Shown: positions 42,670 through 52,521, counted from the first letter of the stretch. The stretch: 64,000 bases of DNA from Chelonobacter sp050613185 (GCF_050613185.1 NZ_CP192511.1:2046001-2110000), one strand, 5' to 3'. Notes: generated from the sequence alone by a model not told the origin. Numbers and translations are program-made.

Positions 42670-43836
42670 ATGATGAAAAAACTAACACTTTCCCTATGCT
42701 GCCTAACTTTGACAGCTTGTAATACCATGCCGACCTCTGGCCCCAGCCAAAGCCGCGTGATGGATTTGCAAAATCAAAGTAATGAAAACATCCCGACAGT
42801 TGAAGTGGTTGAGGTTGAAGATGCGGTGGCGACCGCACTTTTTAATCAGCAACAAGCACAATCGTTTAGCCATTTTGCCAATGCAAACAGCTATAACGGA
42901 GCGGTGAATATTGGTGACACCCTCGATGTGATGATCTGGGAAGCGCCGCCTGCGGTGTTGTTTGGTGGTGTGTTAAACCAAAGTGGCACAGGTGGAGCAC
43001 AATTGACTAGCTTACCTGAACAGATGGTGAGTGAAAGTGGCAAAATCACTATTCCCTTTTTAGGTGCGATTTCTGTACGCGGTAAAACGCCGGAGCAGAT
43101 CCAAAAAGAGATTGTGCGTCGCCTAGCGCCTATGGCAAATCAGCCACAAGCTATGGTGCGTTTGGTGAAAAATAATTCAGCCAATGTCACTGTGTTACGA
43201 CAAGGCAATAGTGTCCGTATGCCGCTCACCGCACATGGCGAGCGAGTGCTAGATGCGGTGGCTGCTGTCGGTGGGGCAACGGAAAATGCTTATGATATTT
43301 CTGTACAGCTGACAAGAGGTCATGAGGTTAAAACAATCTCGCTAGAAAAACTGGCTTCTAATCCAAAGGAAAATATTAAGTTGCGTTCCGGTGATGTGAT
43401 CTCATTACTGAACAATCCATTGAGCTTTACCGCACTTGGTGCGGTGGGTAGCAATCGCGAAGTGCGGTTTTCAGCTAAAGGCTTGACGTTGGCGGAAGCT
43501 ATCGGTCGCATGGGCGGTTTGATTGATACCCGTTCTGATCCGCGCGGCGTGTTTGTATTCCGTTATTTACCGTTTGAAAAGCTGAGCGCACAAGATAAAG
43601 CCACTTGGCAGGGGCGTGGTTATGACGTGGGTATGGATGTGCCGACGGTCTATCGGATCAATTTATTAGAACCGAAATCGTTGTTCTGGTTGCAACGTTT
43701 CCCGATTCAAAATAAAGATATTGTCTATGTATCGAATGCTCCGTTAGCGGAATTCCAAAAATTCTTGAGAATTATTTTCTCAATTACTTCACCGATAACT
43801 AGCACGGCAAACAGCGTGAATAATTTATCGAATTAA
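42670..43836 (+). CDS. bexD: Capsule polysaccharide export outer-membrane lipoprotein BexD/CtrA
   Basis: A 388-residue Wza-like lipoprotein that forms the outer-membrane channel for capsule export. The signal peptide ends in lipobox LTAC with cysteine at 17. The polysaccharide export (Poly_export) domain includes VNIGDTLDVMIWE, GKITIPFLGAI and VRGKTPEQIQ, followed by SLBB-type repeats with LRSGDVISLL and the amphipathic C-terminus. Several USS copies (42834, 43431, 43459 region) mark it as host-type sequence, unlike the synthesis genes before it. It overlaps the longer form of the next gene at TAATG, showing tight coupling. Confidence 0.93.
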   Translation: MMKKLTLSLCCLTLTACNTMPTSGPSQSRVMDLQNQSNENIPTVEVVEVEDAVATALFNQQQAQSFSHFANANSYNGAVNIGDTLDVMIWEAPPAVLFGGVLNQSGTGGAQLTSLPEQMVSESGKITIPFLGAISVRGKTPEQIQKEIVRRLAPMANQPQAMVRLVKNNSANVTVLRQGNSVRMPLTAHGERVLDAVAAVGGATENAYDISVQLTRGHEVKTISLEKLASNPKENIKLRSGDVISLLNNPLSFTALGAVGSNREVRFSAKGLTLAEAIGRMGGLIDTRSDPRGVFVFRYLPFEKLSAQDKATWQGRGYDVGMDVPTVYRINLLEPKSLFWLQRFPIQNKDIVYVSNAPLAEFQKFLRIIFSITSPITSTANSVNNLSN

Positions 43837-43850
43837 TGGAGAAAAAAGAA

Positions 43851-45008
43851 ATGACAGAGACAACATTAGTGGCGGAAAAACCGATATCAGTATCTAAGGC
43901 AGAAAAAGATATAAAAAAAATATGGAAAAAGTTTAATCCCTTGTTTTGGGTGACGGTGTTGATTCCGACTTTTTGTTCGGTGTTCTATTTCACTTTTTGG
44001 GCGTCTGATGTGTACATCTCTGAGTCCAGTTTTGTGGTGCGTTCTTCTCGCAGCCAAGCCTCATTAAGCGGTTTTGGTGCGTTGTTGCAGAGTGTAGGCT
44101 TTGCCCGTTCGCAGGACGATACTTACACGGTGCAGGAGTTTATGCGCTCGCGTAATGTACTTGAACAATTGGAATCGGTATTGCCTATGCGCCAGTTTTA
44201 TGAAGATAAAGGCGATTTTTTCAGCCGTTTTAATCCGCTTGGGATTAATGATGGGCAGGAAGCGTTTTATCGTTATTTCCAAAAACGTTCTTCAGTCAGC
44301 TTAGATTCCGTCTCGGGTATTGCGACCTTAAGTATTCGTGCTTTTAATGCGGAAGATGGACAAAAAGTTAACACTGAATTATTGCGTTTGGGGGAAGCAT
44401 TAATTAACCGTTTGAATGAGCGTGCGCGCAGGGATACGATCATCTTTGCCGAACAATCGGTAAAAGAAGCCGAACAGCGGGTGACTGACTCTGCACTCGC
44501 ATTGAGTGAATATCGGATTAAAAACGGGATCTTTGATCTTCAGGCTCAATCCGAGGTGCAGTTGACCTTGATTTCCAAATTACAAGATGAATTAATCTCT
44601 ATCCAAACTCAGTTGGATCAAGTGCGTGCGATTTCACCACAAAATCCGCAAGTGAAAACCTTGCAGGCGAGAGAAAAAAGTATCCAAAATGAGATTCAAC
44701 AGCAAATTGAAACCATTTTTGGTGGCGGTGATTCGATGGCTAATCAAACGGCAGAATACCAACGCTTGGTTCTAGATAACACCTTAGCGCAGCAACAATT
44801 AACTACAGCAATTACATCATTGCAAAATGCTAAAAAAGAAGCGGATCGCCAACAATTATATTTGGAAGTGATTAATCAACCAAGCAAACCCGATTTAGCC
44901 CTAGAGCCTTATCGGATTTATAATATTTTTGCCACTTTGATTATCGGCTTAATGTTATATGGAATATTAAGCCTATTGTTAGCTAGCGTGAGAGAGCATA
45001 AAAACTAA
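43851..45008 (+). CDS. bexC: Capsule export inner-membrane protein BexC/CtrB (KpsE family)
   Basis: A 385-residue polysaccharide co-polymerase-like protein that spans the periplasm between the ABC transporter and BexD. It has an N-terminal membrane segment (LFWVTVLIPTFCSVFYFTFW region), a long periplasmic coiled coil (about residues 200-330) and a C-terminal membrane segment (IFATLIIGLMLYGILSLLL). Two starts are possible: ATG 43836, overlapping the bexD stop, and ATG 43851. I use 43851 because GGAG lies 9 bases before it. The stop overlaps the bexB start (TAATG). Confidence 0.92.
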   Translation: MTETTLVAEKPISVSKAEKDIKKIWKKFNPLFWVTVLIPTFCSVFYFTFWASDVYISESSFVVRSSRSQASLSGFGALLQSVGFARSQDDTYTVQEFMRSRNVLEQLESVLPMRQFYEDKGDFFSRFNPLGINDGQEAFYRYFQKRSSVSLDSVSGIATLSIRAFNAEDGQKVNTELLRLGEALINRLNERARRDTIIFAEQSVKEAEQRVTDSALALSEYRIKNGIFDLQAQSEVQLTLISKLQDELISIQTQLDQVRAISPQNPQVKTLQAREKSIQNEIQQQIETIFGGGDSMANQTAEYQRLVLDNTLAQQQLTTAITSLQNAKKEADRQQLYLEVINQPSKPDLALEPYRIYNIFATLIIGLMLYGILSLLLASVREHKN

Positions 45009-45805
45009 TGCAATACGGTGATAAAACCACATTACAGCAATCTTTTGCCATTCAAAAGCGCGTGGTTGGCGCATTATTGTTGCGCGAAATCATTACCCGC
45101 TATGGGCGGCAGAATATTGGTTTTTTATGGTTGTTTGTTGAACCTATGTTAATGACAGTATCAATAGTATTGCTGTGGCGGTTTGTTAGAGGAGATGCAT
45201 TTTCTGCATTAAATATTATTGCATTCGCAGTAACAGGTTATCCGTTAATGATGATGTGGCGTAATGCCTCAAATCGAGCGATAGGTTCAGTTTCGGCTAA
45301 TATTAGTTTACTTTATCACCGTAACGTTAGAGTGTTAGATACGCTATTTGCGAGGATGTTATTAGAAATAACTGGTGCAACAGTTGCTCAAATTGTAATT
45401 ATGGCGATACTGATTGCAATTGGTTGGATTGAATTGCCACAAGATATTTTTTATATGTTATTAGCATGGATATTAATGGCAATGTTTGCTATTGGACTAG
45501 GGCTGATTATCTGCTCTATTGCTCACCATATTGAACCCTTTGGGAAAATTTGGGGTACATTGAGTTTTGTAATGTTTCCACTATCAGGAGCAATGTTTTT
45601 TATACATAGCCTACCAGTACAATTTCATAAATATATTCTTTGGGTTCCGATGATTCATGGTACAGAAATGTTTCGTCATGGTTATTTTGGTTCTATGGCT
45701 ATAACTTACGAAAATCCTTGGTTTTTATTGGTTTGTGATCTTACATTATTACTAATAGGGCTAATGATGGTGAAAAATTTTAGTAAAGGAATTGAACCTT
45801 CATGA
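45008..45805 (+). CDS. bexB: Capsule export ABC permease BexB/CtrC (KpsM family)
   Basis: A 265-residue ABC-2 type permease with six hydrophobic segments. It opens with LLLREIITRYGRQNIGFLWLFVEP, a hallmark of polysaccharide ABC-2 permeases, and has the family box MFPLSGAMFFIHSLP near residue 190. With BexA it moves lipid-linked capsule polymer across the inner membrane. Its start overlaps the bexC stop by one base and its stop overlaps bexA by four (ATGA). Confidence 0.94.
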   Translation: MQYGDKTTLQQSFAIQKRVVGALLLREIITRYGRQNIGFLWLFVEPMLMTVSIVLLWRFVRGDAFSALNIIAFAVTGYPLMMMWRNASNRAIGSVSANISLLYHRNVRVLDTLFARMLLEITGATVAQIVIMAILIAIGWIELPQDIFYMLLAWILMAMFAIGLGLIICSIAHHIEPFGKIWGTLSFVMFPLSGAMFFIHSLPVQFHKYILWVPMIHGTEMFRHGYFGSMAITYENPWFLLVCDLTLLLIGLMMVKNFSKGIEPS

Positions 45806-46458
45806 TCAAAGTGGAAGATGTCAGTAAACGTTATTTAACTCATAATGGTTGGCGTACAGTATTACATAATGTTAATTTTGAGTTGGAAAAAGGCGAGAAA
45901 ATTGGGATTTTAGGACGTAATGGCGCAGGTAAATCCACCTTAATTCGCCTAATCAGTGGGATTGAACCGCCAACAAGCGGCACGATTGAGCGTACCATGA
46001 GTATCTCTTGGCCTTTAGCCTTTAGCGGTGCATTTCAAGGCAGTTTAACCGGTATGGATAATTTGCGCTTTATTTGCAGAATTTACGATGTGGATATTGA
46101 TTATGTCAAATGCTTCACTGAAGAATTTTCCGAATTAGGTGATTATCTTTATGAACCGGTAAACAAATATTCTTCTGGTATGAAAGCCCGTTTAGCGTTT
46201 GCATTGTCGTTATCGGTGGAATTTGATTGCTATCTGATCGATGAAGTGATTGCAGTGGGGGATTCCCGTTTTTCGGCTAAATGTAAATATGAACTGTTTG
46301 AAAAGCGCAAAGATCGCTCGATTATTCTGGTTTCGCACAGCCCGTCAGCGGTACGCGAGTATTGTGATAATGCCGCAGTGTTAGAAGCCGGTTATATGCA
46401 TAATTTCCAGTCAATTGATGAAGCCTATAAATATTACAATGAAAGCCAAAAAGCCTAG
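45802..46458 (+). CDS. bexA: Capsule export ATP-binding protein BexA/CtrD (KpsT family)
   Basis: A 218-residue ABC ATPase that powers BexB. It has Walker A GRNGAGKST near residue 38, the divergent signature YSSGMKARLAFAL, Walker B YLIDEVIAVGD and the switch histidine in LVSHSPSAV. Length matches H. influenzae BexA. It ends the bexDCBA operon and faces aspC across 90 bases. Confidence 0.95.
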   Translation: MIKVEDVSKRYLTHNGWRTVLHNVNFELEKGEKIGILGRNGAGKSTLIRLISGIEPPTSGTIERTMSISWPLAFSGAFQGSLTGMDNLRFICRIYDVDIDYVKCFTEEFSELGDYLYEPVNKYSSGMKARLAFALSLSVEFDCYLIDEVIAVGDSRFSAKCKYELFEKRKDRSIILVSHSPSAVREYCDNAAVLEAGYMHNFQSIDEAYKYYNESQKA

Positions 46459-46524
46459 CCGAAGCTGACAACAAAAATGCCCCCAATTTCCATGTGCGGT
46501 TTTAATGGTTGGTAAAGCAGAGTT

Positions 46525-46542
46525 GAGGGGCTTTTGCCCCTC
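46525..46542. terminator. GC-rich hairpin between bexA and aspC
   Basis: GAGGGGC and GCCCCTC form a 7-bp stem with a 4-base loop between convergent genes. No clear T-run follows on either strand, so its terminator role is uncertain. Confidence 0.4.
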
Positions 46543-46548
46543 TAAAAA

Positions 46549-47739
46549 TTACAACACCTTCACAATACTTTCACACAGATAACGGATATTATCTTCGGTG
46601 ATACCAGCAACATTGATCCGCCCGGAACGTACCGCGTAAATTGCGAATTCGTCTTTCAGGCGATCCACTTGTTCAGGGCTGAGGCCGCTGAAGGAGAACA
46701 TGCCGTTTTGTTCGATGATAAATGAGAAGTCTTGCTCTGCGCCGTATTCTTTCAATAAGTCCACGAATTTTTGGCGCATGGTTTTAATCCGTTCGCGCAT
46801 TTCGGCAAGTTCGGCGATCCAGTCGGCTTTTAATTCTGCGTCACTCAACACCAAGGCGACGGCATTTGCGCCGTGGGAGGACGGGTTGGAATACAGCGTA
46901 CGGATAATGGATTTCACTTGGCTGAATGCGGTTTCGGCAGTGGCTTGATCCGCGGCAACGATGGTGAATGCGCCGACGCGTTCGTTATATAAACCGAAGT
47001 TTTTCGAGAATGAGCTGGCAATCAGTAATTCTTTGTGGTTTGCGGCAAAGGCGCGCAAGCCTTGGGCATCTTCATCTAAGCCGTTGGCTAAGCCTTGATA
47101 AGCAAAGTCAAATAATGGTAACCAACCGTTTTTCACCGACATGGCGGCTAACTGTTGCCACTGTTCAGGGGTCGGGTCGATACCGGTCGGGTTGTGGCAG
47201 CAGCCGTGCAGCAGTACCACATCGCCTTCGCCGGCGTTGCTGAGATCGGCGATCATGTTGTCCCAATCTAAAGCGTGAGTTTCTTCGTTGTAGTAACGGT
47301 AGTTACGAATCGTCATGCCGACCGCGTTGAAAATCGCGTTGTGGTTTGGCCAAGTCGGGGCGCTGATCCACACATTTTGCGCATTGGTTTGGCGTTTGAT
47401 AAATTCCGCTGCAACACGCAATGCCCCTGTTCCGCCCAAACTTTGTGCGGTTTTGGCGCGTTTGCTGTTGACGATCTCGCTATTTGCGCCGAACAGTAAT
47501 TCTTGGGTGAATTGGTTGTAGGCGGCAACACCGTCAATCGTCAGGTAATTTTTGGTGTTTTCGTTTTCCAACAGGCGTTTTTCTGCTTCTTTCACCGCTT
47601 TCACGATTGGGGTCAAGCCGTTGGCGTCTTTATAAACACCGATCCCCAAGTTGATTTTGTTGCTGCGGGTTTCGGCTTTAAACGCTTCGCCTAAACCTAA
47701 AATCGGATCTGCCGGTGCGGCTTGGATTTTTTCAAACAT
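46549..47739 (-). CDS. aspC: Aspartate/aromatic aminotransferase
   Basis: A 396-residue class I PLP aminotransferase that interconverts aspartate and oxaloacetate and also handles aromatic amino acids. The PLP lysine lies in ASSFSKNFGLYNERVGAF; other marks are LGGTGALR, HGCCHNPTGIDPT and the final RSGRINVAGI with the substrate arginine. I use ATG 47739 because AGGAAAT lies just upstream and the protein begins MFEKIQAAPADPILGL as in the family. The open frame runs 77 codons further but only through a palindromic repeat. Confidence 0.94.
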   Translation of the reverse strand: MFEKIQAAPADPILGLGEAFKAETRSNKINLGIGVYKDANGLTPIVKAVKEAEKRLLENENTKNYLTIDGVAAYNQFTQELLFGANSEIVNSKRAKTAQSLGGTGALRVAAEFIKRQTNAQNVWISAPTWPNHNAIFNAVGMTIRNYRYYNEETHALDWDNMIADLSNAGEGDVVLLHGCCHNPTGIDPTPEQWQQLAAMSVKNGWLPLFDFAYQGLANGLDEDAQGLRAFAANHKELLIASSFSKNFGLYNERVGAFTIVAADQATAETAFSQVKSIIRTLYSNPSSHGANAVALVLSDAELKADWIAELAEMRERIKTMRQKFVDLLKEYGAEQDFSFIIEQNGMFSFSGLSPEQVDRLKDEFAIYAVRSGRINVAGITEDNIRYLCESIVKVL

Positions 47740-47835
47740 AGTGATTTCCTTTGATTTTGATGATAATGATGTTGTGTAATAAATTTTTATTGTTTTAGGA
47801 TAATTGGTTGAAATTAATATGTGTTGTGCATTGTA

Positions 47836-47933
47836 GGGGCGAATTAGATATCGCCCGAACCGCACTTTGTATTTATTCTCTCTTGATTCATTGCTTATAC
47901 CGCACTTCGTAAACGGGCGGCTATCCAATCCGC
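47836..47933. repeat. USS-carrying palindromic repeat, copy B
   Basis: This copy has a left arm GGGCGAATTAGATATCGCCC (47837-47856), the USS ACCGCACTT at 47859-47867, a second exact USS at 47899-47907, then TTCGTAAACGGGCGG and a partly decayed right arm. It is less perfect than copies A and C. It accounts for most of the 297-base gap between aspC and purK; nothing else was seen there beyond the aspC start signals. Confidence 0.7.
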
Positions 47934-48036
47934 TTGGATTAAACCGTTGCGGATAAACAATTATCGACAATAACCCTAAATTGAGTTTCTATTTATACTG
48001 ATTTTCAGCGCAGATAACAATCCTAAAAAGCAAAAA

Positions 48037-49116
48037 TCAGCTTAATTTCCCAATCGCCCATTCCAGCCCGGAACGGTAATCTTCCGGCAAGAGATTTTCC
48101 AATCGGCGCAGGTTGTCAACCAACACGTTTTTATCCGGGTGCGAGAGGTTAAGATGTCCCACTTTGCGCCCCGACAGCACTTTTTTGCCGTACCAATGCA
48201 GTTGGCTGAACGGCAGACTGAGCCATTGCGGATTGTGTTCCGTGCCGATGAGGTTCACCATCACGCTCGGCATAACAATTTCCAAGTGCGGTGTCGGCAG
48301 GTTGAGCAGCGCGCGCAAGTGCAATTCAAATTGGCTGATCGAACAACCCAGTTGCGTCCAATGTCCGCTGTTGTGCACCCTTGGCGCAAGTTCGTTAATC
48401 AGTAATTTATCGCCGACCACAAAACATTCCATCGCCATCACGCCGATATAATCCAACTTATGCATGATTGCGCCGAGCATGGCTTCGGCTTTCGTTTGCA
48501 AAGTGCGGTCAACGCCCAATTGCACGCTGTAACGCAGAATGCCGTTTTGTTGCAAATTGTGGGTGACAGGATAGAAGCGGGTCGAACCGTCGGCAAAGCG
48601 TGCGCCGACCAGTGATACCTCATAATCGAACGGAATAAACGCTTCGGCGATCACTTCACCGAATAGTTCGTTTGTAATCACCTCTTGATTATTGCTAGTG
48701 ACAATCCATTGTCCGCGCCCGTCATAGCCACCGCTGCGGCGTTTCACCACCACTTTTTCGCCGACTTGTGAAAAAATCCGCGTCCATTGTTCAGCCGAGT
48801 TTAACGGCTGCCATGGCGAAGTCGGTAAATTGAGTTGGTCTAACAGTGATTTTTGCGAATGGCGATCCGCCAGCAGCGCAAAAACGGTTTGATTAATAAA
48901 ATTGGGGTGGGTGGCAAGGGCAGTGGTGAGTGGCGTGGTTTCCCAACGCTCGATCTCTGCGGTAATCACCGCGTTATCTTCAATTTCAAACAGGGGGGCA
49001 GCAAAGTCTAATGGCTGCACTCCAATATCCAATGGGGCGCCGGCATAACGCAACATGCGTCCCAATTGTCCGTTGCCTAACACATAAACCGGTGGATAAA
49101 TGGCACTTTTTTGCAT
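48037..49116 (-). CDS. purK: 5-(carboxyamino)imidazole ribonucleotide synthase
   Basis: PurK carboxylates aminoimidazole ribonucleotide on nitrogen with ATP and bicarbonate, in purine synthesis. The 359-residue ATP-grasp enzyme shows YVLGNGQLGRMLRYAG at the N-terminus, KRRSGGYDGRGQW in the ATP-binding lid, and NELAPRVHNSGHWT with metal ligands. Its start is 10 bases after the purE stop, so the two form an operon, purE first. Confidence 0.95.
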   Translation of the reverse strand: MQKSAIYPPVYVLGNGQLGRMLRYAGAPLDIGVQPLDFAAPLFEIEDNAVITAEIERWETTPLTTALATHPNFINQTVFALLADRHSQKSLLDQLNLPTSPWQPLNSAEQWTRIFSQVGEKVVVKRRSGGYDGRGQWIVTSNNQEVITNELFGEVIAEAFIPFDYEVSLVGARFADGSTRFYPVTHNLQQNGILRYSVQLGVDRTLQTKAEAMLGAIMHKLDYIGVMAMECFVVGDKLLINELAPRVHNSGHWTQLGCSISQFELHLRALLNLPTPHLEIVMPSVMVNLIGTEHNPQWLSLPFSQLHWYGKKVLSGRKVGHLNLSHPDKNVLVDNLRRLENLLPEDYRSGLEWAIGKLS

Positions 49117-49126
49117 GACGCTTTCC

Positions 49127-49618
49127 TTATAGCAAACGCGGATCCGGATTATCTAACACGGTTTGGGTTTGTTGCGCACGGAATTGCCGTAAACGTTCGG
49201 CAAGTGCGCTATCGTGGTTGGCTAAAATCTGTGCGGCTAATAGCCCCGCATTGGCTGCACCCGCCGCACCAATTGCCAACGTGCCGACCGGAATCCCTTT
49301 TGGCATTTGCACAATCGAATAGAGACTGTCTATACCGCTTAAAACCGCACTTTTCACCGGCACGCCCAACACCGGCACAAGGGTTTTGGCTGCAATCATG
49401 CCCGGCAGATGTGCCGCGCCGCCTGCGCCGGCGATAATCACTTGATAACCGTTGCTTTGCGCCGTTTCGGCAAAGCTGAACAGCTTATCCGGCGTGCGGT
49501 GGGCGGAGACAATTTCCACATGGTAAGGCACTTGCAGTTGATCCAATACATTGGCGGCTTCGATCATCGTAGACCAGTCACTTTGAGAACCCATGACAAT
49601 CGCGATTTTTGCAGACAT
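49127..49618 (-). CDS. purE: 5-(carboxyamino)imidazole ribonucleotide mutase
   Basis: PurE moves the carboxylate of N5-CAIR to carbon 4, the step after PurK. The 163-residue class I enzyme has IVMGSQSDWSTM at the N-terminus, SAHRTPDKLF with the catalytic histidine, and AGGAAHLPGMIAAKT. It has the standard length and no truncation. No clear PurR box was recognised upstream; a USS lies about 40 bases before the start. Confidence 0.95.
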   Translation of the reverse strand: MSAKIAIVMGSQSDWSTMIEAANVLDQLQVPYHVEIVSAHRTPDKLFSFAETAQSNGYQVIIAGAGGAAHLPGMIAAKTLVPVLGVPVKSAVLSGIDSLYSIVQMPKGIPVGTLAIGAAGAANAGLLAAQILANHDSALAERLRQFRAQQTQTVLDNPDPRLL

Positions 49619-49824
49619 AAATCAGATATTTCCTTGTGTGAGGTGAATAAAGTCAAAAGTGCGGTTAGGATAGCATGATTTTATAAGAAATTGAGTGTTG
49701 TCGGTATGGTTAGGCGCAATATTTTATCTTTTTTAGTCGGAATATCGTGATTCGATTGCAAGTTAGTGGAGAAAATTCTATGCTTATTGGTCGAATAAAC
49801 TGAAAAAAATAGAGAGCACATCGA

Positions 49825-52440
49825 ATGCTGACGAAAGCAAAATACCGCAAAGATTATAAAAAACCGGATTATACCATCACCGATATTTATCTTGATTTTC
49901 AATTAGATCCGCAAGATACCCTAGTGACGGCTAAAACCGCCGTTCAGCGTTTAAACCCGAAGGCAACGGAATTGCGCCTCGACGGACACAGTTTCCAGTT
50001 TGTGTCGTTACAACTTAACGGCAACGATTTTCCGCACTATCAACAAGATAGCGAATCGCTATTGCTTGATCTCAGTTCATTAGAGGCTGACCATTTTGAG
50101 CTCACGATTCAAACCCGTTTAAAACCGGCGGAAAATACCTCGCTGCAAGGGTTATATCAATCGGGTGACGGTTTTTGCACCCAATGCGAGGCGGAAGGTT
50201 TCCGTCAAATCACCTATATGCTGGATCGTCCTGACGTGCTGGCACGCTATACCACCAAAATCACCGCCGATAAAACCCGATATCCTTATCTGTTATCCAA
50301 CGGCAACCGCATTAACGGCGGCGATTTGGATAACGGCAAACATTGGGTCGAATGGCAAGATCCGTTCCCGAAACCGAGTTACCTGTTTGCGCTGGTGGCA
50401 GGGGATTTTGACTTGTTGCAGGACAATTTTGTCACTAAGAGCGGTCGTAACGTGGCGCTGGAATTGTATGTCGATAAAGGCAATTTAGATCGTGCCGATT
50501 GGGCAATGCAAAGCTTGAAAAAGTCGATGAAATGGGACGAAGAGCGGTTCGATCTGGAATATGATTTGGATATTTACATGATCGTCGCCGTTGATTTCTT
50601 CAATATGGGGGCGATGGAAAACAAGGGCTTGAACGTATTCAACTCTAAATTTGTGCTCGCCAACCCGGCGACGGCAACCGATGAAGATTATCATAATGTC
50701 GAAGCGGTGATCGCCCACGAATATTTCCATAACTGGACCGGCAACCGCGTGACGTGTCGCGATTGGTTTCAGTTGAGCCTGAAAGAGGGCTTGACGGTGT
50801 TCCGCGATCAGGAATTTTCTTCCGATACCGGTTCAAGAGCGGTGCAGCGGATTAATAATGTGAAAATTTTGCGTACGGTGCAATTCGCGGAAGATGCCGG
50901 TCCGATGGCACATCCGATCCGCCCGGAAAAAGTGATCGAAATGAATAATTTCTACACCGTCACCGTATATGAAAAAGGCGCGGAAGTGATCCGCATGCTG
51001 CACACCTTATTAGGCGAAGTGCGGTTTCAGCAGGGCATGAAGCTATATATTGCCGAAAACGACGGCAAGGCAGCGACTTGCGAAGATTTCGTCTCGGCAA
51101 TGGAGCGTGCCTCCGGTGTCGATTTAACCCTGTTCCGCCGTTGGTACAGCCAATCCGGCACACCGCAGCTCAGCGTCAGTGACGAATATGACGAACGCAA
51201 GCATATTTACCGTTTGAATGTGTCGCAAAGCACCGCGCCGACTCATGATCAACTGGATAAAATCAATTTGCATATTCCGTTGAAAATCGCATTGTATGAT
51301 GGAAAAGGGCATAAACTGGCATTACAAGATGAAAACGGCCCGGTTAGCGATGTGTTGGATATTTTACAAAATCATCAAGTGTTTGAGTTCCATCACGTTT
51401 ATGCGCGCCCGACGCCGGCATTATTGTGTGATTTTTCCGCGCCGGTCAAACTGGATTACGATTACAGCGATACGCAATTGTTAGGCTTATTGAATCATGC
51501 GGAAAATGCGTTTATCCGTTGGGATGCGGCGCAAATGTTGTTGGCGGCCGAATTACGCCAAAACTTGCAACGCCGACAAAACGGCGAAGCGTTACAGATT
51601 AGCCCGCAATTGCTAGCGGCATTCCAAGGGATTTTGGAAAATTATCAGCAGGATATCGAATTGACCGCACTTATCCTGACACTGCCGAAAGAAACCGAAT
51701 TTGCCGAGCAGTTTAAAGTGATCGATCCGAGCGGCATTCATAGCGTGCGTCGCTTCCTGCAACAGCAAATTGCGGAATATTTAAAACCGCACTTGCTAAA
51801 ATTGTATCATCAGATTGATTTGCCGGAATATCGGGTGCTGCGCGAAGACGTGGCACTGCGCAGTTTGCGTAATTGTTGTTTAAGTTATTTGGCAGTCACC
51901 GAATTTGGTAATGCACTGGTTAATGCCCACTACACACACGCGAATAATATGACGGATACGCTGGCGGCATTGGCGGCGGCAACGTCTGCGGCATTGCCTT
52001 GTCGTGATAATCTGTTGGCGGATTTCGAACAGAAATGGGCGCATGACGGCTTGGTGATGGATAAATGGTTCGCACTGCAAGCCACCCGTCCGGACGAAGA
52101 TGTCTTACAAAATGTTATCGCATTAATGGATCACCCGAGTTTTAATTTCAATAACCCGAACCGCTTGCGTGCATTGGTCGGCAGTTTTGCCAATCAAAAC
52201 CCGAATGCGTTCCACGCAATTGACGGCTCCGGCTATCGTTTCTTGGTGGATGTATTAACCAAAGTTAACAGTAGCAATCCGCAGATTGCCTCACGCTTGA
52301 TCGAACCGCTGATCCGTTTGGGACGTTATGACGCCCAGCGTCAAACCCTGATGAAGCGCGGTTTGGAACGTTTGGCGAAAATCGAAAACTTATCCAAAGA
52401 CCTGTTTGAGAAGATTGAAAAGGCGTTGGATTCGCATTAA
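49825..52440 (+). CDS. pepN: Aminopeptidase N
   Basis: A cytoplasmic M1 zinc aminopeptidase of 871 residues with broad specificity, the main aminopeptidase of gammaproteobacteria. The exopeptidase motif GAMEN is in NMGAMENKGLNVF, and the zinc site is HEYFHNWTGN with the distant glutamate in LKEGLTVFRDQEF. The catalytic tyrosine is in FYTVTVYEKGAEV. Length is that of E. coli PepN (870). ATG 49825 agrees with the family start. It is divergent from purE. Confidence 0.96.
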   Translation: MLTKAKYRKDYKKPDYTITDIYLDFQLDPQDTLVTAKTAVQRLNPKATELRLDGHSFQFVSLQLNGNDFPHYQQDSESLLLDLSSLEADHFELTIQTRLKPAENTSLQGLYQSGDGFCTQCEAEGFRQITYMLDRPDVLARYTTKITADKTRYPYLLSNGNRINGGDLDNGKHWVEWQDPFPKPSYLFALVAGDFDLLQDNFVTKSGRNVALELYVDKGNLDRADWAMQSLKKSMKWDEERFDLEYDLDIYMIVAVDFFNMGAMENKGLNVFNSKFVLANPATATDEDYHNVEAVIAHEYFHNWTGNRVTCRDWFQLSLKEGLTVFRDQEFSSDTGSRAVQRINNVKILRTVQFAEDAGPMAHPIRPEKVIEMNNFYTVTVYEKGAEVIRMLHTLLGEVRFQQGMKLYIAENDGKAATCEDFVSAMERASGVDLTLFRRWYSQSGTPQLSVSDEYDERKHIYRLNVSQSTAPTHDQLDKINLHIPLKIALYDGKGHKLALQDENGPVSDVLDILQNHQVFEFHHVYARPTPALLCDFSAPVKLDYDYSDTQLLGLLNHAENAFIRWDAAQMLLAAELRQNLQRRQNGEALQISPQLLAAFQGILENYQQDIELTALILTLPKETEFAEQFKVIDPSGIHSVRRFLQQQIAEYLKPHLLKLYHQIDLPEYRVLREDVALRSLRNCCLSYLAVTEFGNALVNAHYTHANNMTDTLAALAAATSAALPCRDNLLADFEQKWAHDGLVMDKWFALQATRPDEDVLQNVIALMDHPSFNFNNPNRLRALVGSFANQNPNAFHAIDGSGYRFLVDVLTKVNSSNPQIASRLIEPLIRLGRYDAQRQTLMKRGLERLAKIENLSKDLFEKIEKALDSH

Positions 52441-52445
52441 AAATG

Positions 52446-52503
52446 TCAGCGCGTATGGCATGCGCTGATAAGATGTCGTCAACGGGCATATGCAATATGC
52501 CCC
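52446..52503. repeat. Divergent copy (D) of the palindromic repeat
   Basis: Two hairpins lie between pepN and pyrD: TCAGCGC/GCGCTGA (52446-52468) and GGGCATAT/ATATGCCC (52484-52502). The linker TCGTCAACGGGC resembles TTCGTAAACGGGC of copies A and B, but there is no USS. It may act as the pepN terminator. Confidence 0.5.
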
Positions 52504-52521
52504 TACACAAAAGGTTAGGAT

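Noticed and set aside
47740..47970. 77-codon N-terminal extension of aspC
   Set aside because: It reads through palindromic repeat copy B; the family start and ribosome site are at 47739.
49619..49700. PurR operator upstream of purE
   Set aside because: No sequence close to ACGCAAACGTTTGCGT was found.
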